Positions 1 through 7,190 of a stretch of DNA of 10,800 bases are shown piece after piece. This DNA comes from Candidatus Cloacimonas sp. SDB. GTDB lineage: Bacteria > Cloacimonadota > Cloacimonadia > Cloacimonadales > TCS61. The position numbers were made by a program, and so were the translations under genes. Position 1 is the stretch's first letter. Each line of letters opens with the position of its first letter. A model generated the notes under the pieces. It saw only the letters and a program-made list of their open reading frames with translations. It searched no databases and was not told where the DNA came from. The stretch covers positions 1 through 10,800 of the forward strand of contig LKUH01000480.1 in assembly GCA_001412425.1 (NCBI GenBank), written 5' to 3'.

Positions 1-352
1 AGGGCGTGTTGATCTTGTTTTTTACATAGTCGCTGTACTCATCAAAAACAGCTTTAGAGCTTATTTCACCATTTACGGAAATATCTGCACCGGGTGCATT
101 GGGAAAGGGGAAGATGTAGATCAGATCAGGATGTGAGAAGGTGAGGAACTTACGGCAGGACGAACAGGAACCGCAGGGTTTCATCTCAGAAGTGGCAAGA
201 CAATTTATCACCATGCCAAAATAGAGAGCTGCTGTGAATTTGCCCACTCCTTCCGGACCATAGAATAGATAGCTGTGAGCGATCTTATCTCGCTCAAGCG
301 AGCGTTTTAGGATCGCTAAAGCTCTATCCTGACCTTTAATGTTCCGGAACAT
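1..352 (-). CDS. holB: DNA polymerase III delta' subunit (HolB-like), N-terminal part, cut by window edge
   Basis: Probable clamp-loader delta' subunit, which with gamma/tau and delta opens the sliding clamp onto primed DNA. The first 117 codons are visible; the gene runs off the left edge. The protein begins MFRNIKGQDRALAILKRSL. It has a P-loop-like GPEGVGKFT at residues 32-40 and four cysteines at 51, 60, 63 and 66, spaced like the zinc module of the clamp-loader AAA+ family. The P-loop has Phe where Ser/Thr normally follows Lys; delta' proteins often have degenerate nucleotide sites because they do not hydrolyse ATP, which favours HolB over DnaX. The ATG at 352-350 follows the GNAT stop by one base with no clear Shine-Dalgarno site, so translation is probably coupled. 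DnaX or another AAA+ clamp-loader paralogue is the alternative, since the C-terminal two thirds are not in view. Confidence 0.75.
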   Translation of the reverse strand, partial: MFRNIKGQDRALAILKRSLERDKIAHSYLFYGPEGVGKFTAALYFGMVINCLATSEMKPCGSCSSCRKFLTFSHPDLIYIFPFPNAPGADISVNGEISSKAVFDEYSDYVKNKINTP

Positions 353-353
353 A

Positions 354-923
354 TTAATTACTTTCTACAATTTCTTTAATGTATGGGCTGTTAAAATCTT
401 CTGCCAGAATATCCATATAGATCTCATCATATTTTTTTCCGGCAATAATGAAAGATTTTCTCCTTTTGCCGATATACTTAAATCCCGCTTTCTCATAAGC
501 CTGTATCGCTCTTTTATTGAATTCAAAAAGGGTTAATAAAATATTATTAAGATTCAAAATGTTGAAGCCATAGTCCAGAAGCAGAAGTATGGCTTCGGTT
601 CCATAGCCTTTATTCCAGTAATTTTTATCCCCAATAAAAATCCCCAGATCAGCTTTTCGATCGGGATGGTCAATCCTGAAAAGACTGCAGTTGCCTATCA
701 TCTGGTCTTTTTCTTTATCTACTATGGCAAAAATCTGCATTCCTTTAGTTATCATATTATTAAGAATATCTTCCTCTTTCTGCAGATTGATCTGCTGACT
801 GAATATGGTGAGGTATCTGGCAATTTCAAAATCATTCAGCCATTCAGTATATTTTTCTGCATCAGCAATATTCAGGGGAGATAAATAGCATTTTTCCCCA
901 ATAATTTTTTTAAAATATCTCAT
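354..923 (-). CDS. GNAT-family N-acetyltransferase (RimJ/RimL type)
   Basis: A 189-residue acetyltransferase of the Acetyltransf_3 (RimJ/RimL-like) branch, expected to move an acetyl group from acetyl-CoA to an amine. The substrate cannot be told from sequence. The N-terminal strand has the family pattern of a 'L.PL...D' start (LSPLNIADAEKYTEWLND, residues 14-31). The acetyl-CoA loop is WNKGYGTEA at 103-111 (motif A, Q/R-x-x-G-x-G/A with Asn-Lys in front), and motif B is FNKRAIQAYEKAGF at 135-148. Length is typical for the family. It starts 10 bases after the gltX stop. An AAGGAAA ribosome site overlaps that stop codon, and the next gene, holB, follows after one base, so it is probably the middle gene of an operon. 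The family is strongly supported; a role in ribosomal or other protein acetylation is only a guess. Confidence 0.88.
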   Translation of the reverse strand: MRYFKKIIGEKCYLSPLNIADAEKYTEWLNDFEIARYLTIFSQQINLQKEEDILNNMITKGMQIFAIVDKEKDQMIGNCSLFRIDHPDRKADLGIFIGDKNYWNKGYGTEAILLLLDYGFNILNLNNILLTLFEFNKRAIQAYEKAGFKYIGKRRKSFIIAGKKYDEIYMDILAEDFNSPYIKEIVESN

Positions 924-933
924 TTAAATTTCC

Positions 934-2364
934 TTAAACAAGTTTTTTCAGCCTTTTTAGAACTTCTTCCTTACCTAAAATATCGTATAATGTCCAGATC
1001 TCCGGACCATGTCCACTTCCGAATAATGCAATTCTTAAAGGAAAATACAGTGCCTTGCCCTTGATTTCCAATTCAGCAGAAGTTTTCTTGATGAGATCAT
1101 TGATCTCCTGCTCATTCCAGGAATCCTTATTTTCCAGTTCCATTATCCAGAATCTGAAGATCTTTTGGGAATTTTCCTGTCCTATCATGTCCAGGTCCTC
1201 AGCGTTAAAAGATATTTCACGATAGAACATTTCAGCCTGTTCAGGTATCTCAGATAAGAGTGAAACCCTTTCTCTGGCAAAAGAGATCACTTTTTCATAT
1301 TTTTCAGTATCAGAAATGTCATATTCTGCTTCCAGAAAATATTTTCTGGCCCGATCAGCGATTTTTTCAAGCGCAAGATGCTTCAAATAATGACCGTTCA
1401 TCCACTTCAATTTCTCCTGATCGAAAACCGCTCCGGATTTGCTAATTCTTTTCAGGGAAAACTCTGTTTCCAGCTCTTTCAAACTGAATAATTCTCTGTC
1501 ACCTTTAGCGTGCCATCCCAGCAAGGCGATAAAATTAAGCAGAGTTTCGGGCATAAAGCCTTTATTCAGGAAATCTTCGACAGCAACATCGCCCTGCCGC
1601 TTACTTAATTTGCTTTTATCAGGGTTCAGGATAAGGGGAAGATGTGCCATTTTAGGTGGTTTCCAACCCAGCATTTCGTACATGAAAAGATGTTTGGGAA
1701 TGCTGGAAAGCCACTCTTCCCCGCGGATCACATGGGTAATCTGCATCAGATGATCATCTACAACATTAGCCAGATGATAAGTAGGGAAGCCATCGGATTT
1801 GATCAGGATCTGATCATCCACCATTTCCCAGGGAAATGTTACTTTATCGCGAACCAGATCATAAAAAATAATCTCCCCGGCGGTTGGAACTTGCAGGCGG
1901 ATCACATAAGGATCGCCATTGGCAAGTTTCTTATTGATCTCTTCTTCTGTAAGATTGCGGCACCTTCCATCGTATCTGGTATCTTTATTTTCAGCAAGTT
2001 GCCGTTCCCGCATTTTTTGAAGATCTCCAGCTGTACAGAAACAGCGGTAAGCAGCACCTTTTTCAATCAGTTCATCAGCATATCGACTGTAAATAGCCGT
2101 GCGTTGGGACTGATAATATGGCCCAAATTCTCCTGCTTTTTCAGGACCTTCATCGTAATCCAGATCTACCCGCTTCAAAGTTCTGATCAAATTATCTACA
2201 GCTCCTTCAATGTAGCGGCTCTGATCTGTATCTTCAATTCTCAGGATGAATTTACCCCCAGTTTTTCTGGCATATAAATAGTTGTATAATGCTGTTCTCA
2301 GGCTTCCTACATGTAGATAGCCGGTAGGACTGGGAGCAAATCTGACCCTAATTCCATTTTCCAT
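934..2364 (-). CDS. gltX: glutamyl-tRNA synthetase
   Basis: Class I aminoacyl-tRNA synthetase that charges tRNA-Glu with glutamate in the cytoplasm. The 476-residue length is normal for bacterial GluRS. The HIGH-type motif is PSPTGYLHVG at residues 11-20 and the KMSKS-type loop is KLSKR at 252-256. LRIEDTD at 41-47 and FPTYHLANVVDDH at 193-205 are also typical catalytic-core blocks. In the zinc-site region there are Cys108, Cys110 and Cys135 at the E. coli spacing, but Asn137 stands where E. coli has His, so metal binding is uncertain. The ATG at 2364 has a GAGG site 5 bases upstream (2370-2373 on the plus strand). It leads a likely operon with the GNAT and holB genes. Whether it is discriminating or also charges tRNA-Gln cannot be decided here. 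Confidence 0.97.
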   Translation of the reverse strand: MENGIRVRFAPSPTGYLHVGSLRTALYNYLYARKTGGKFILRIEDTDQSRYIEGAVDNLIRTLKRVDLDYDEGPEKAGEFGPYYQSQRTAIYSRYADELIEKGAAYRCFCTAGDLQKMRERQLAENKDTRYDGRCRNLTEEEINKKLANGDPYVIRLQVPTAGEIIFYDLVRDKVTFPWEMVDDQILIKSDGFPTYHLANVVDDHLMQITHVIRGEEWLSSIPKHLFMYEMLGWKPPKMAHLPLILNPDKSKLSKRQGDVAVEDFLNKGFMPETLLNFIALLGWHAKGDRELFSLKELETEFSLKRISKSGAVFDQEKLKWMNGHYLKHLALEKIADRARKYFLEAEYDISDTEKYEKVISFARERVSLLSEIPEQAEMFYREISFNAEDLDMIGQENSQKIFRFWIMELENKDSWNEQEINDLIKKTSAELEIKGKALYFPLRIALFGSGHGPEIWTLYDILGKEEVLKRLKKLV

Positions 2365-2410
2365 AATAACCTCAAATTTTATTTAATTATTTACTCAACC
2401 GGAATAACCG

Positions 2411-2439
2411 ATTTAATCAGCGTAGCTTATTTTTGTTAA
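2411..2439 (-). promoter_or_regulatory. candidate sigma70-type promoter for gltX operon
   Basis: Read on the minus strand: TTAACA (2439-2434, one mismatch to TTGACA), a 17-base spacer, then TTAAAT (2416-2411, four of six matches to TATAAT). Transcription would begin about 40 bases upstream of the gltX ATG. The spacing is ideal but the -10 box is only fair, and the region is AT-rich, so chance matches are likely. Confidence 0.4.
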
Positions 2440-2459
2440 GTTTGATAACAGTCAGTTGA

Positions 2460-2501
2460 TGTCAATTTTAAAATCAAAATCAATTGACAGAAAAATTGAT
2501 G
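2460..2501. repeat. nested inverted repeats of TCAATT/AATTGA in divergent promoter region
   Basis: TGTCAATT at 2460-2467 and AATTGACA at 2482-2489 form a perfect 8-base inverted repeat with a 14-base spacer. A second pair, ATCAATT at 2479-2485 and AATTGAT at 2494-2500, forms a 7-base inverted repeat that shares the same central bases, and TCAATTGA at 2480-2487 is itself a palindrome. The two stems cannot form together. TTGACA at 2484-2489 is a perfect -35 hexamer for the downstream lipoprotein gene, but I see no good -10 box at 16-18 bases. This could be an operator, an RNA leader structure, or chance in AT-rich sequence. Confidence 0.35.
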
Positions 2502-2530
2502 AGCATGTTTTCTTAAAAAATAAAATATTG

Positions 2531-2536
2531 GGAGGG
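2531..2536 (+). promoter_or_regulatory. ribosome binding site that fixes the lipoprotein start
   Basis: A strong GGAGGG lies 3 bases before ATG 2540. It supports starting there rather than at the upstream in-frame ATG at 2456, which has no ribosome site and would place 28 charged residues ahead of the signal peptide. Confidence 0.85.
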
Positions 2537-2539
2537 AAA

Positions 2540-3346
2540 ATGAAAAATATTTTCAAATTTGCCTTATTTCTAGCTGTATTTATTGTTCTGTCAGGATGTT
2601 TCAGTGTATCCACTACGGTTAACTTGAACCGCGACGGAAGCGGCACTCTGGTAGAGAAATTTCTGATTAAACCTTTTGATCTGTTTGGAAGCTCTGATGG
2701 TGGTTCCGGCAATGTTTATGATGAAGAAAAATTAAAAGCCGATGCAGCTGATTATGGGGAAGGCGTTGAATTTTTAAGTGGGAAGGAATTAGCTGAAAAT
2801 GGCATGAAAGGCTATCTGGCGACTTATAAATTTGCTGACATCAATAAGTTAAAGCTGAATGAAAATTTTGCGGGGAAAGCCATCAGTTCCGATGCATTCG
2901 GCCCGGCAACCCGGTCAAATCTGAACGAATACATAACTTTTACTTTTAATCCCGGTAAAACTTCCCAGCTTAAAATAAAGTATCCTGATGATACGGAAGC
3001 TGAAGATTATGAAGATGAGGAAGATTATGAGTGGGAAGACGAACCTGAAATAGATGTCGAAGATGAAGAGATGATAACTATGATGAAGGAAATTTATGAC
3101 GGGATGCACTTCTCCATGGTTATCAATTTTAATGGAAAAATAAAAAAAACCAATGCTGCTTACCGGGACGGGAATTCTATTATCCTGATGGATGTGGATT
3201 TTTCAAAAATGACTGATGATCCAGCCATGATGAAGGTGCTGGCTGAGTCACAGGATATGACTCCCGAAGAATTACAAAATATGATGAAGAACATGGAAGG
3301 AATTAAAGTTGAAACCGGTGATGAGATTACGGTAGATTTCAATTGA
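2540..3346 (+). CDS. secreted lipoprotein of unknown function with acidic segment
   Basis: A 268-residue lipoprotein with no function I can name. The start at 2540 gives a textbook lipoprotein signal: two lysines, a hydrophobic core and the lipobox LSGC ending at Cys20, the expected lipidated residue. Phe follows Cys, so there is no Asp+2 inner-membrane retention signal and Lol sorting to the outer membrane is plausible. The mature N-terminus, VSTTVNLNRDGSGTLVEKF (residues 23-41), resembles the DGSGT-containing beta-strand openings of LppM/DUF3153-like lipoproteins; I consider this a weak family hint. Residues 150-177 are extremely acidic, with 20 of 28 Asp/Glu, so this could be a metal-binding or flexible linker. 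The C-terminal third (221-252) is Met-rich. It stands alone after the divergent region and is followed by a terminator-like hairpin. Confidence 0.85.
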   Translation: MKNIFKFALFLAVFIVLSGCFSVSTTVNLNRDGSGTLVEKFLIKPFDLFGSSDGGSGNVYDEEKLKADAADYGEGVEFLSGKELAENGMKGYLATYKFADINKLKLNENFAGKAISSDAFGPATRSNLNEYITFTFNPGKTSQLKIKYPDDTEAEDYEDEEDYEWEDEPEIDVEDEEMITMMKEIYDGMHFSMVINFNGKIKKTNAAYRDGNSIILMDVDFSKMTDDPAMMKVLAESQDMTPEELQNMMKNMEGIKVETGDEITVDFN

Positions 3347-3354
3347 TCTTTTGG

Positions 3355-3382
3355 AGCCCGGTGATTTCTGCCGGGCTTTCTT
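3355..3382 (+). terminator. rho-independent terminator-like hairpin after the lipoprotein gene
   Basis: AGCCCGG (3355-3361) pairs with CCGGGCT (3371-3377) around a 9-base loop, extendable by two G-U pairs, and is followed by TTCTT. It begins 8 bases after the lipoprotein stop codon and ends directly at the ATG of the next gene (3383). The U-tract is short, so readthrough into the next gene is plausible. Confidence 0.65.
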
Positions 3383-4732
3383 ATGAATAAAATTAACACT
3401 TATAACGAAAGCACGCTTCATGCTCAACTCAAAAAATGGTATCAGCAGCCCGGGGATGAGCTGGAAAAGCAGGTTAACGGTTTTATTATAGATATTAAAA
3501 GAGCAGGTCAACTTATCGAGATTCAGACATCCAATTTCGCTGCTATTAAAAGAAAACTGCTAAAACTGTTGCCTTTATATAAAATTCGCGTTGTTTATCC
3601 CATTCCGCAACTCAAATGGATTTTAAAATATGATGAAACCAATCTGCTGAAATCAAAAAGAAGATCTCCCAAAACAGGTAAACCGCTTGATATTTTTACG
3701 GAATTGATCAGATGGCCTGAACTGGTGACCCACCCAAATTTCTCACTGGAGATCCTGATGATCGAAATGGAGGAGATCCGGATCGATAACGGCAAGGGAA
3801 GCTGGAGAAGGAAAGGTGTAAGCATTTCAGATAGAAAACTGGTTAATGTTATCGAGAGCATTATTCTGGATAAAGCACTTCAAGTGCTGGATTTTCTGCC
3901 TCGGGAAATAATCGAGCCTTTTTCTGTCCGTCAACTTGCTGAGGCACTTAATGTATCAAATAAAATTAGTGGCAGGATCGTTTATTCTTTAAGAAAAATG
4001 GGAGTTATAGTTCAGGTTGGTAAAAGAAGAAATGCTTTGCTCTATAAAAAGCTGAGAACCGATTTCCGTCCGGGTGACTATTATGAGCAAGTCTTGAACC
4101 GACTGCCTGAGAAACCGCTCTTCATAGGGAAAGAGAACTACTTTCATTCTGTGGTTTTTGTTCCTTTTGTGGAAATCGCTGAAGTTCAATTTCTGCTTTT
4201 TCAAAAACGTTCCGATAAAATCAGGCAACCGGGAGAGATCTGCTTTCCGGGAGGCGGAGTTGATCCCTTTAAAGACAGGACAAAAGAAGATACAGCAATC
4301 AGAGAAACTATTGAAGAACTCGGTGTAAGCAGGAAACAGATAGAAGTGGGGAAAGAGTTAGGTGTAATGATAAGCCCTTTGGGAGCTTTTGTGGAAGTTA
4401 TTCTTGGTAAACTGGCTATTAATAATATTTCACAAGTAAATCCTGACAGTAAGGAAGTAGAGAAGGTTTTTCTGGTACCGGTAGATTATTTCAGGAATAA
4501 TTTGCCTCAGGAGTATGATTTGAAATACGAGATTCATTCGGTTGTGAAAGGGAAAGATGGGGAAGAGCTGGAGTTGTTCCCGGCCCAGAAATTAGGGATT
4601 CCACCTAAATACTGGTACTCCTGGAGCGGCAAGCAGCATCGGATCTATGTTTATAAATTTGAAAATGAAGTTATCTGGGGAATTACCGCTGAAATAGTCC
4701 GGGCTCTGGTTAATCGTATTGATCTACAGTGA
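3383..4732 (+). CDS. fusion protein: PD-(D/E)XK-like domain, winged-helix-like segment, CoA-type Nudix hydrolase
   Basis: A 449-residue protein in three parts. Residues about 7-155 resemble, from memory, a family of stand-alone hypothetical proteins known from Chloroflexota and others. Within it, Glu28, Asp37 and E46-I-Q48 (GFIIDI then LIEIQT) are arranged like a PD-(D/E)XK nuclease core of the E-x-Q type seen in CoiA-like proteins. Residues about 178-222 (FSVRQLAEALNVS, then a basic wing) look like a winged helix. Residues about 253-430 are a Nudix domain: LFQKRS at 272-277, FPGG at 288-291, Asp298 and REXXEE at 307-312, with the one-residue-longer Nudix box of NUDT7/NudL coenzyme A pyrophosphatases; the segment before FPGG is one residue shorter than usual. 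ATG 3383 is the earliest start (an in-frame TGA is at 3362-3364), yet no Shine-Dalgarno site precedes it. Nudix assignment is strong; nuclease activity is inference. Confidence 0.85.
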   Translation: MNKINTYNESTLHAQLKKWYQQPGDELEKQVNGFIIDIKRAGQLIEIQTSNFAAIKRKLLKLLPLYKIRVVYPIPQLKWILKYDETNLLKSKRRSPKTGKPLDIFTELIRWPELVTHPNFSLEILMIEMEEIRIDNGKGSWRRKGVSISDRKLVNVIESIILDKALQVLDFLPREIIEPFSVRQLAEALNVSNKISGRIVYSLRKMGVIVQVGKRRNALLYKKLRTDFRPGDYYEQVLNRLPEKPLFIGKENYFHSVVFVPFVEIAEVQFLLFQKRSDKIRQPGEICFPGGGVDPFKDRTKEDTAIRETIEELGVSRKQIEVGKELGVMISPLGAFVEVILGKLAINNISQVNPDSKEVEKVFLVPVDYFRNNLPQEYDLKYEIHSVVKGKDGEELELFPAQKLGIPPKYWYSWSGKQHRIYVYKFENEVIWGITAEIVRALVNRIDLQ

Positions 4733-7186
4733 ATGGATCAGCTTTTTTCGAATTATTCTAAATACGCCTGTATCATTTCTTTCAACTTGAAAGATCTCTC
4801 GCAAAATATCAAAAATACTTGCTCCCACCACTTTTTTTACTACTGTTAGCCGGTTATTTTTGAAATCCATAAATGTGATCAATTCCTTCAAGTCCCTTTC
4901 TTTGATCTGCGCTTTTCTGGTACGGGAGAAAAGCCATTTTTCTCTTTGCTTAAAACCTGTTAGATTGATTACAAATTGATCACACAGGTCCTCGGTCGGA
5001 TAAACTTCCACTTCTTCATAAGGATAAAATTCCATCGCTCTCTGGGATTTGGAATTGATTGGTTCAATATCCCGGAAACTCAATTCGGGCGGCATTGCTT
5101 TAGAAAGAATTTCTTTCAGGTCATTTAGCGGGAATCTGGTTTTCAGAGCAATATCAAAATATTCCATCTCACCTTCTACACCGATTGAAAGCGGAGGGCC
5201 AAAATTCAATTTCGGGTGAATGTTAAAGCCCTGAGTGTGGATCAATGGCAGGTCAGTAGCTCTTAAAAAATTCTGGGTCATTCTGATCAGATCAAGATGA
5301 GAAACAAAACGCATGTCTTTCATTTTTGCGTAAAATATGCGGTAAATATTGTTTTCAAACGGTTTTTCTGAAAGAATTTCCGGAAACTTCACTGCCGGTG
5401 TTTCTGCTGCTGCAACAAACTTCGGCAGGACCTTGTTATCACAGACGCCGCAATTGTAACAATTATCCTCTCGGCAGTCTTCAGTTAACAGTCCTGATTT
5501 GGCTTTTTCCCATTCTTGCAACAGGAAATCCCTGGTAATGCCAAGGTCTATATTGTCCCAGGGTAGTGTTTCAGCTGGATCTATTTCAGCAATTATTTCT
5601 CTCAGAGTCAGACCGGTTTCACCTAATGCTTTGAACCAGATGGAGGGATCGAAATACTCCATCCAGCCGTCAAATTTTGCACCAGCCCGATAAGCAGACA
5701 GGATAACTTTTCCAGCTGATCTTCCTCCTCTGCCCAGAAAACATTCCAGCTGGGATGATTCAACATCATGATAATTGATCTTAATAAATTTCTGCCGCTG
5801 ATAGTGCTCTTTTATCCTTGTAGCTTTCTGCCTTAAGGATTCTTTGCTATCCATTGCCGCCCATTGAAAGGGAGTAAAATTTTTAGGTACAAAAGGCGAT
5901 AAAGTAACATTGATCTGCATTTGCTTTCCGGTAATATCTATTATCTTATCTATCAGCTCAATGATGCCCTCAATATCAGTTTCTTCCTCAAAAGGCAATC
6001 CAATCATAAAATACAATTTTATCAGTTTCCAGCGGTTATTGAAAGCGGTTTTAACCCCGGTAAGAATCTCTTCTTCGGTGATATTTTTATTGATTATGTT
6101 CCGTAAACGCTGTGTTCCTGCTTCAGGAGCGATTGTAAGACCTGTTTGACGCATCATGTTCAGCAATTTTATGATCTCCTCATCCAGAGAATCCACTCTT
6201 AAAGAAGGAAGAGAAATACTGGTCTGCAGCTCAGATAATTTATGGAATAAACCTGAAAGGATTTCTTTGATACAGCTGTAATCGCTGGAAGAAAGAGAGG
6301 TTAACGCCACTTCGCCCCAGCCATACTTTTTCACCTCTTCCAGCAGCATTTCAGTGATCAATTGAGGATCTTTTTCCCGAACGGGACGGTAGAACATGCC
6401 GGCATGACAGAATCTGCAGCCCCTGGAACAACCGCGCATTATTTCCGCCACATATCTGTAATGAGTAGGTTCCAGCCAGGGAATGAGTTGAGGATGATGT
6501 TGGCTTTCCTTAGCATTGATATTCATGAATTTTCTGATTTTGATCTTTCCGCCTGTAGTATCCTGAATAACATGAGGCGTATATACTCCCTCAATTTTTG
6601 CCAGAGCTTTGATTTTATCGTTTCGGGAAAGGGTTTTATTCAGTAAAATTGTGTCTTTGATCTCCAGGATGATTTCTTCACCGTCGCCGATAACATAACA
6701 ATCAATGAAATCGGACATCGGTTCCGGATTACTGGCTACCGGTCCACCGGCAATTATTATCGGATGATTTTCAGTCCGATCCATTGCTAAAAGCGGAATT
6801 TGGGCGAGTTCGAGACTGTAAAGGACGTTTGTAAAGGTCAGTTCGGATTGCAGAGTGATACCGATTATATCAAAATCAGCCAGTGCAATTTTGGATTCCA
6901 GGCTAAATAACGGTATGTTGTTCTCCTGAAGTAAAGTCCCGAAATCAGGCCAGGGAGTATAAGCCCGGTCGGCAATTGCATCAGGTTGTTTATTTAGTAT
7001 GGAATAGAGAATTTTCAAACCCAGATGGGAAAATCCCACTTCGTAAACATCGGGAAATAAAAGGCAGAAATTTACTTTTTCAGCTGAGGGAAATTTGTGA
7101 AAAGCATTCAATTCATGGTTGATATACCGAGAAGGTTTTAAAACAGATCCCAGTAAATGTTCATACTGAACGGGATTAAATTTCAT
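4724..7186 (-). CDS. radical SAM protein fused to DUF2344 (TIGR03960 plus TIGR03936 type)
   Basis: An 820-residue radical SAM enzyme of unknown reaction. Residues about 35-190 form a Rossmann-like, B12-binding-type domain (FPDVYEVGFSHLG at 44-56, IIIAGGP at 143-149), but I see no D-x-H-x-x-G cobalamin motif. The radical SAM core follows, with its 4Fe-4S ligands Cys253, Cys257 and Cys260 in RGCSRGCRFCHAG. A second cysteine group, Cys571, Cys576, Cys579 and Cys582, sits in the linker and could bind zinc or another cluster. Residues about 614-800 are DUF2344 (YRIFYAKMKDMRFVSHLDL at 615-633, GFNIHPKLNFGPPLSIGVEG at 653-672). In other bacteria this architecture often lies near RNase G and ribosomal protein L21 genes, hinting at an RNA-related role; those genes are not in view. 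It starts 4 bases after the RodZ-like stop with no Shine-Dalgarno site, so coupled translation is likely. Its tail overlaps the opposing Nudix-fusion gene by 9 bases. Confidence 0.93.
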   Translation of the reverse strand: MKFNPVQYEHLLGSVLKPSRYINHELNAFHKFPSAEKVNFCLLFPDVYEVGFSHLGLKILYSILNKQPDAIADRAYTPWPDFGTLLQENNIPLFSLESKIALADFDIIGITLQSELTFTNVLYSLELAQIPLLAMDRTENHPIIIAGGPVASNPEPMSDFIDCYVIGDGEEIILEIKDTILLNKTLSRNDKIKALAKIEGVYTPHVIQDTTGGKIKIRKFMNINAKESQHHPQLIPWLEPTHYRYVAEIMRGCSRGCRFCHAGMFYRPVREKDPQLITEMLLEEVKKYGWGEVALTSLSSSDYSCIKEILSGLFHKLSELQTSISLPSLRVDSLDEEIIKLLNMMRQTGLTIAPEAGTQRLRNIINKNITEEEILTGVKTAFNNRWKLIKLYFMIGLPFEEETDIEGIIELIDKIIDITGKQMQINVTLSPFVPKNFTPFQWAAMDSKESLRQKATRIKEHYQRQKFIKINYHDVESSQLECFLGRGGRSAGKVILSAYRAGAKFDGWMEYFDPSIWFKALGETGLTLREIIAEIDPAETLPWDNIDLGITRDFLLQEWEKAKSGLLTEDCREDNCYNCGVCDNKVLPKFVAAAETPAVKFPEILSEKPFENNIYRIFYAKMKDMRFVSHLDLIRMTQNFLRATDLPLIHTQGFNIHPKLNFGPPLSIGVEGEMEYFDIALKTRFPLNDLKEILSKAMPPELSFRDIEPINSKSQRAMEFYPYEEVEVYPTEDLCDQFVINLTGFKQREKWLFSRTRKAQIKERDLKELITFMDFKNNRLTVVKKVVGASIFDILREIFQVERNDTGVFRIIRKKLIHSL

Positions 7187-7190
7187 TAAA

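Noticed and set aside
1439..2277. Long plus-strand reading frames opposite gltX
   Set aside because: They are antisense shadows of a clearly identified synthetase gene, with no ribosome sites or recognisable domains.
2484..2513. Promoter built on the perfect TTGACA at 2484-2489
   Set aside because: No acceptable -10 hexamer occurs at 16-18 bases; the best (TTTTCT at 2508-2513) matches only three of six positions, so it is not listed as a promoter.
2456..2539. In-frame N-terminal extension of the lipoprotein starting at ATG 2456
   Set aside because: It has no ribosome site, would bury the signal peptide behind 28 charged residues and runs through the inverted-repeat region. GGAGGG before ATG 2540 is clearly better.
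5326..6646. Several plus-strand reading frames of 60-94 codons opposite the radical SAM gene
   Set aside because: Antisense to a conserved gene; the translated sequences show no domain or membrane pattern beyond what the complementary codons produce.
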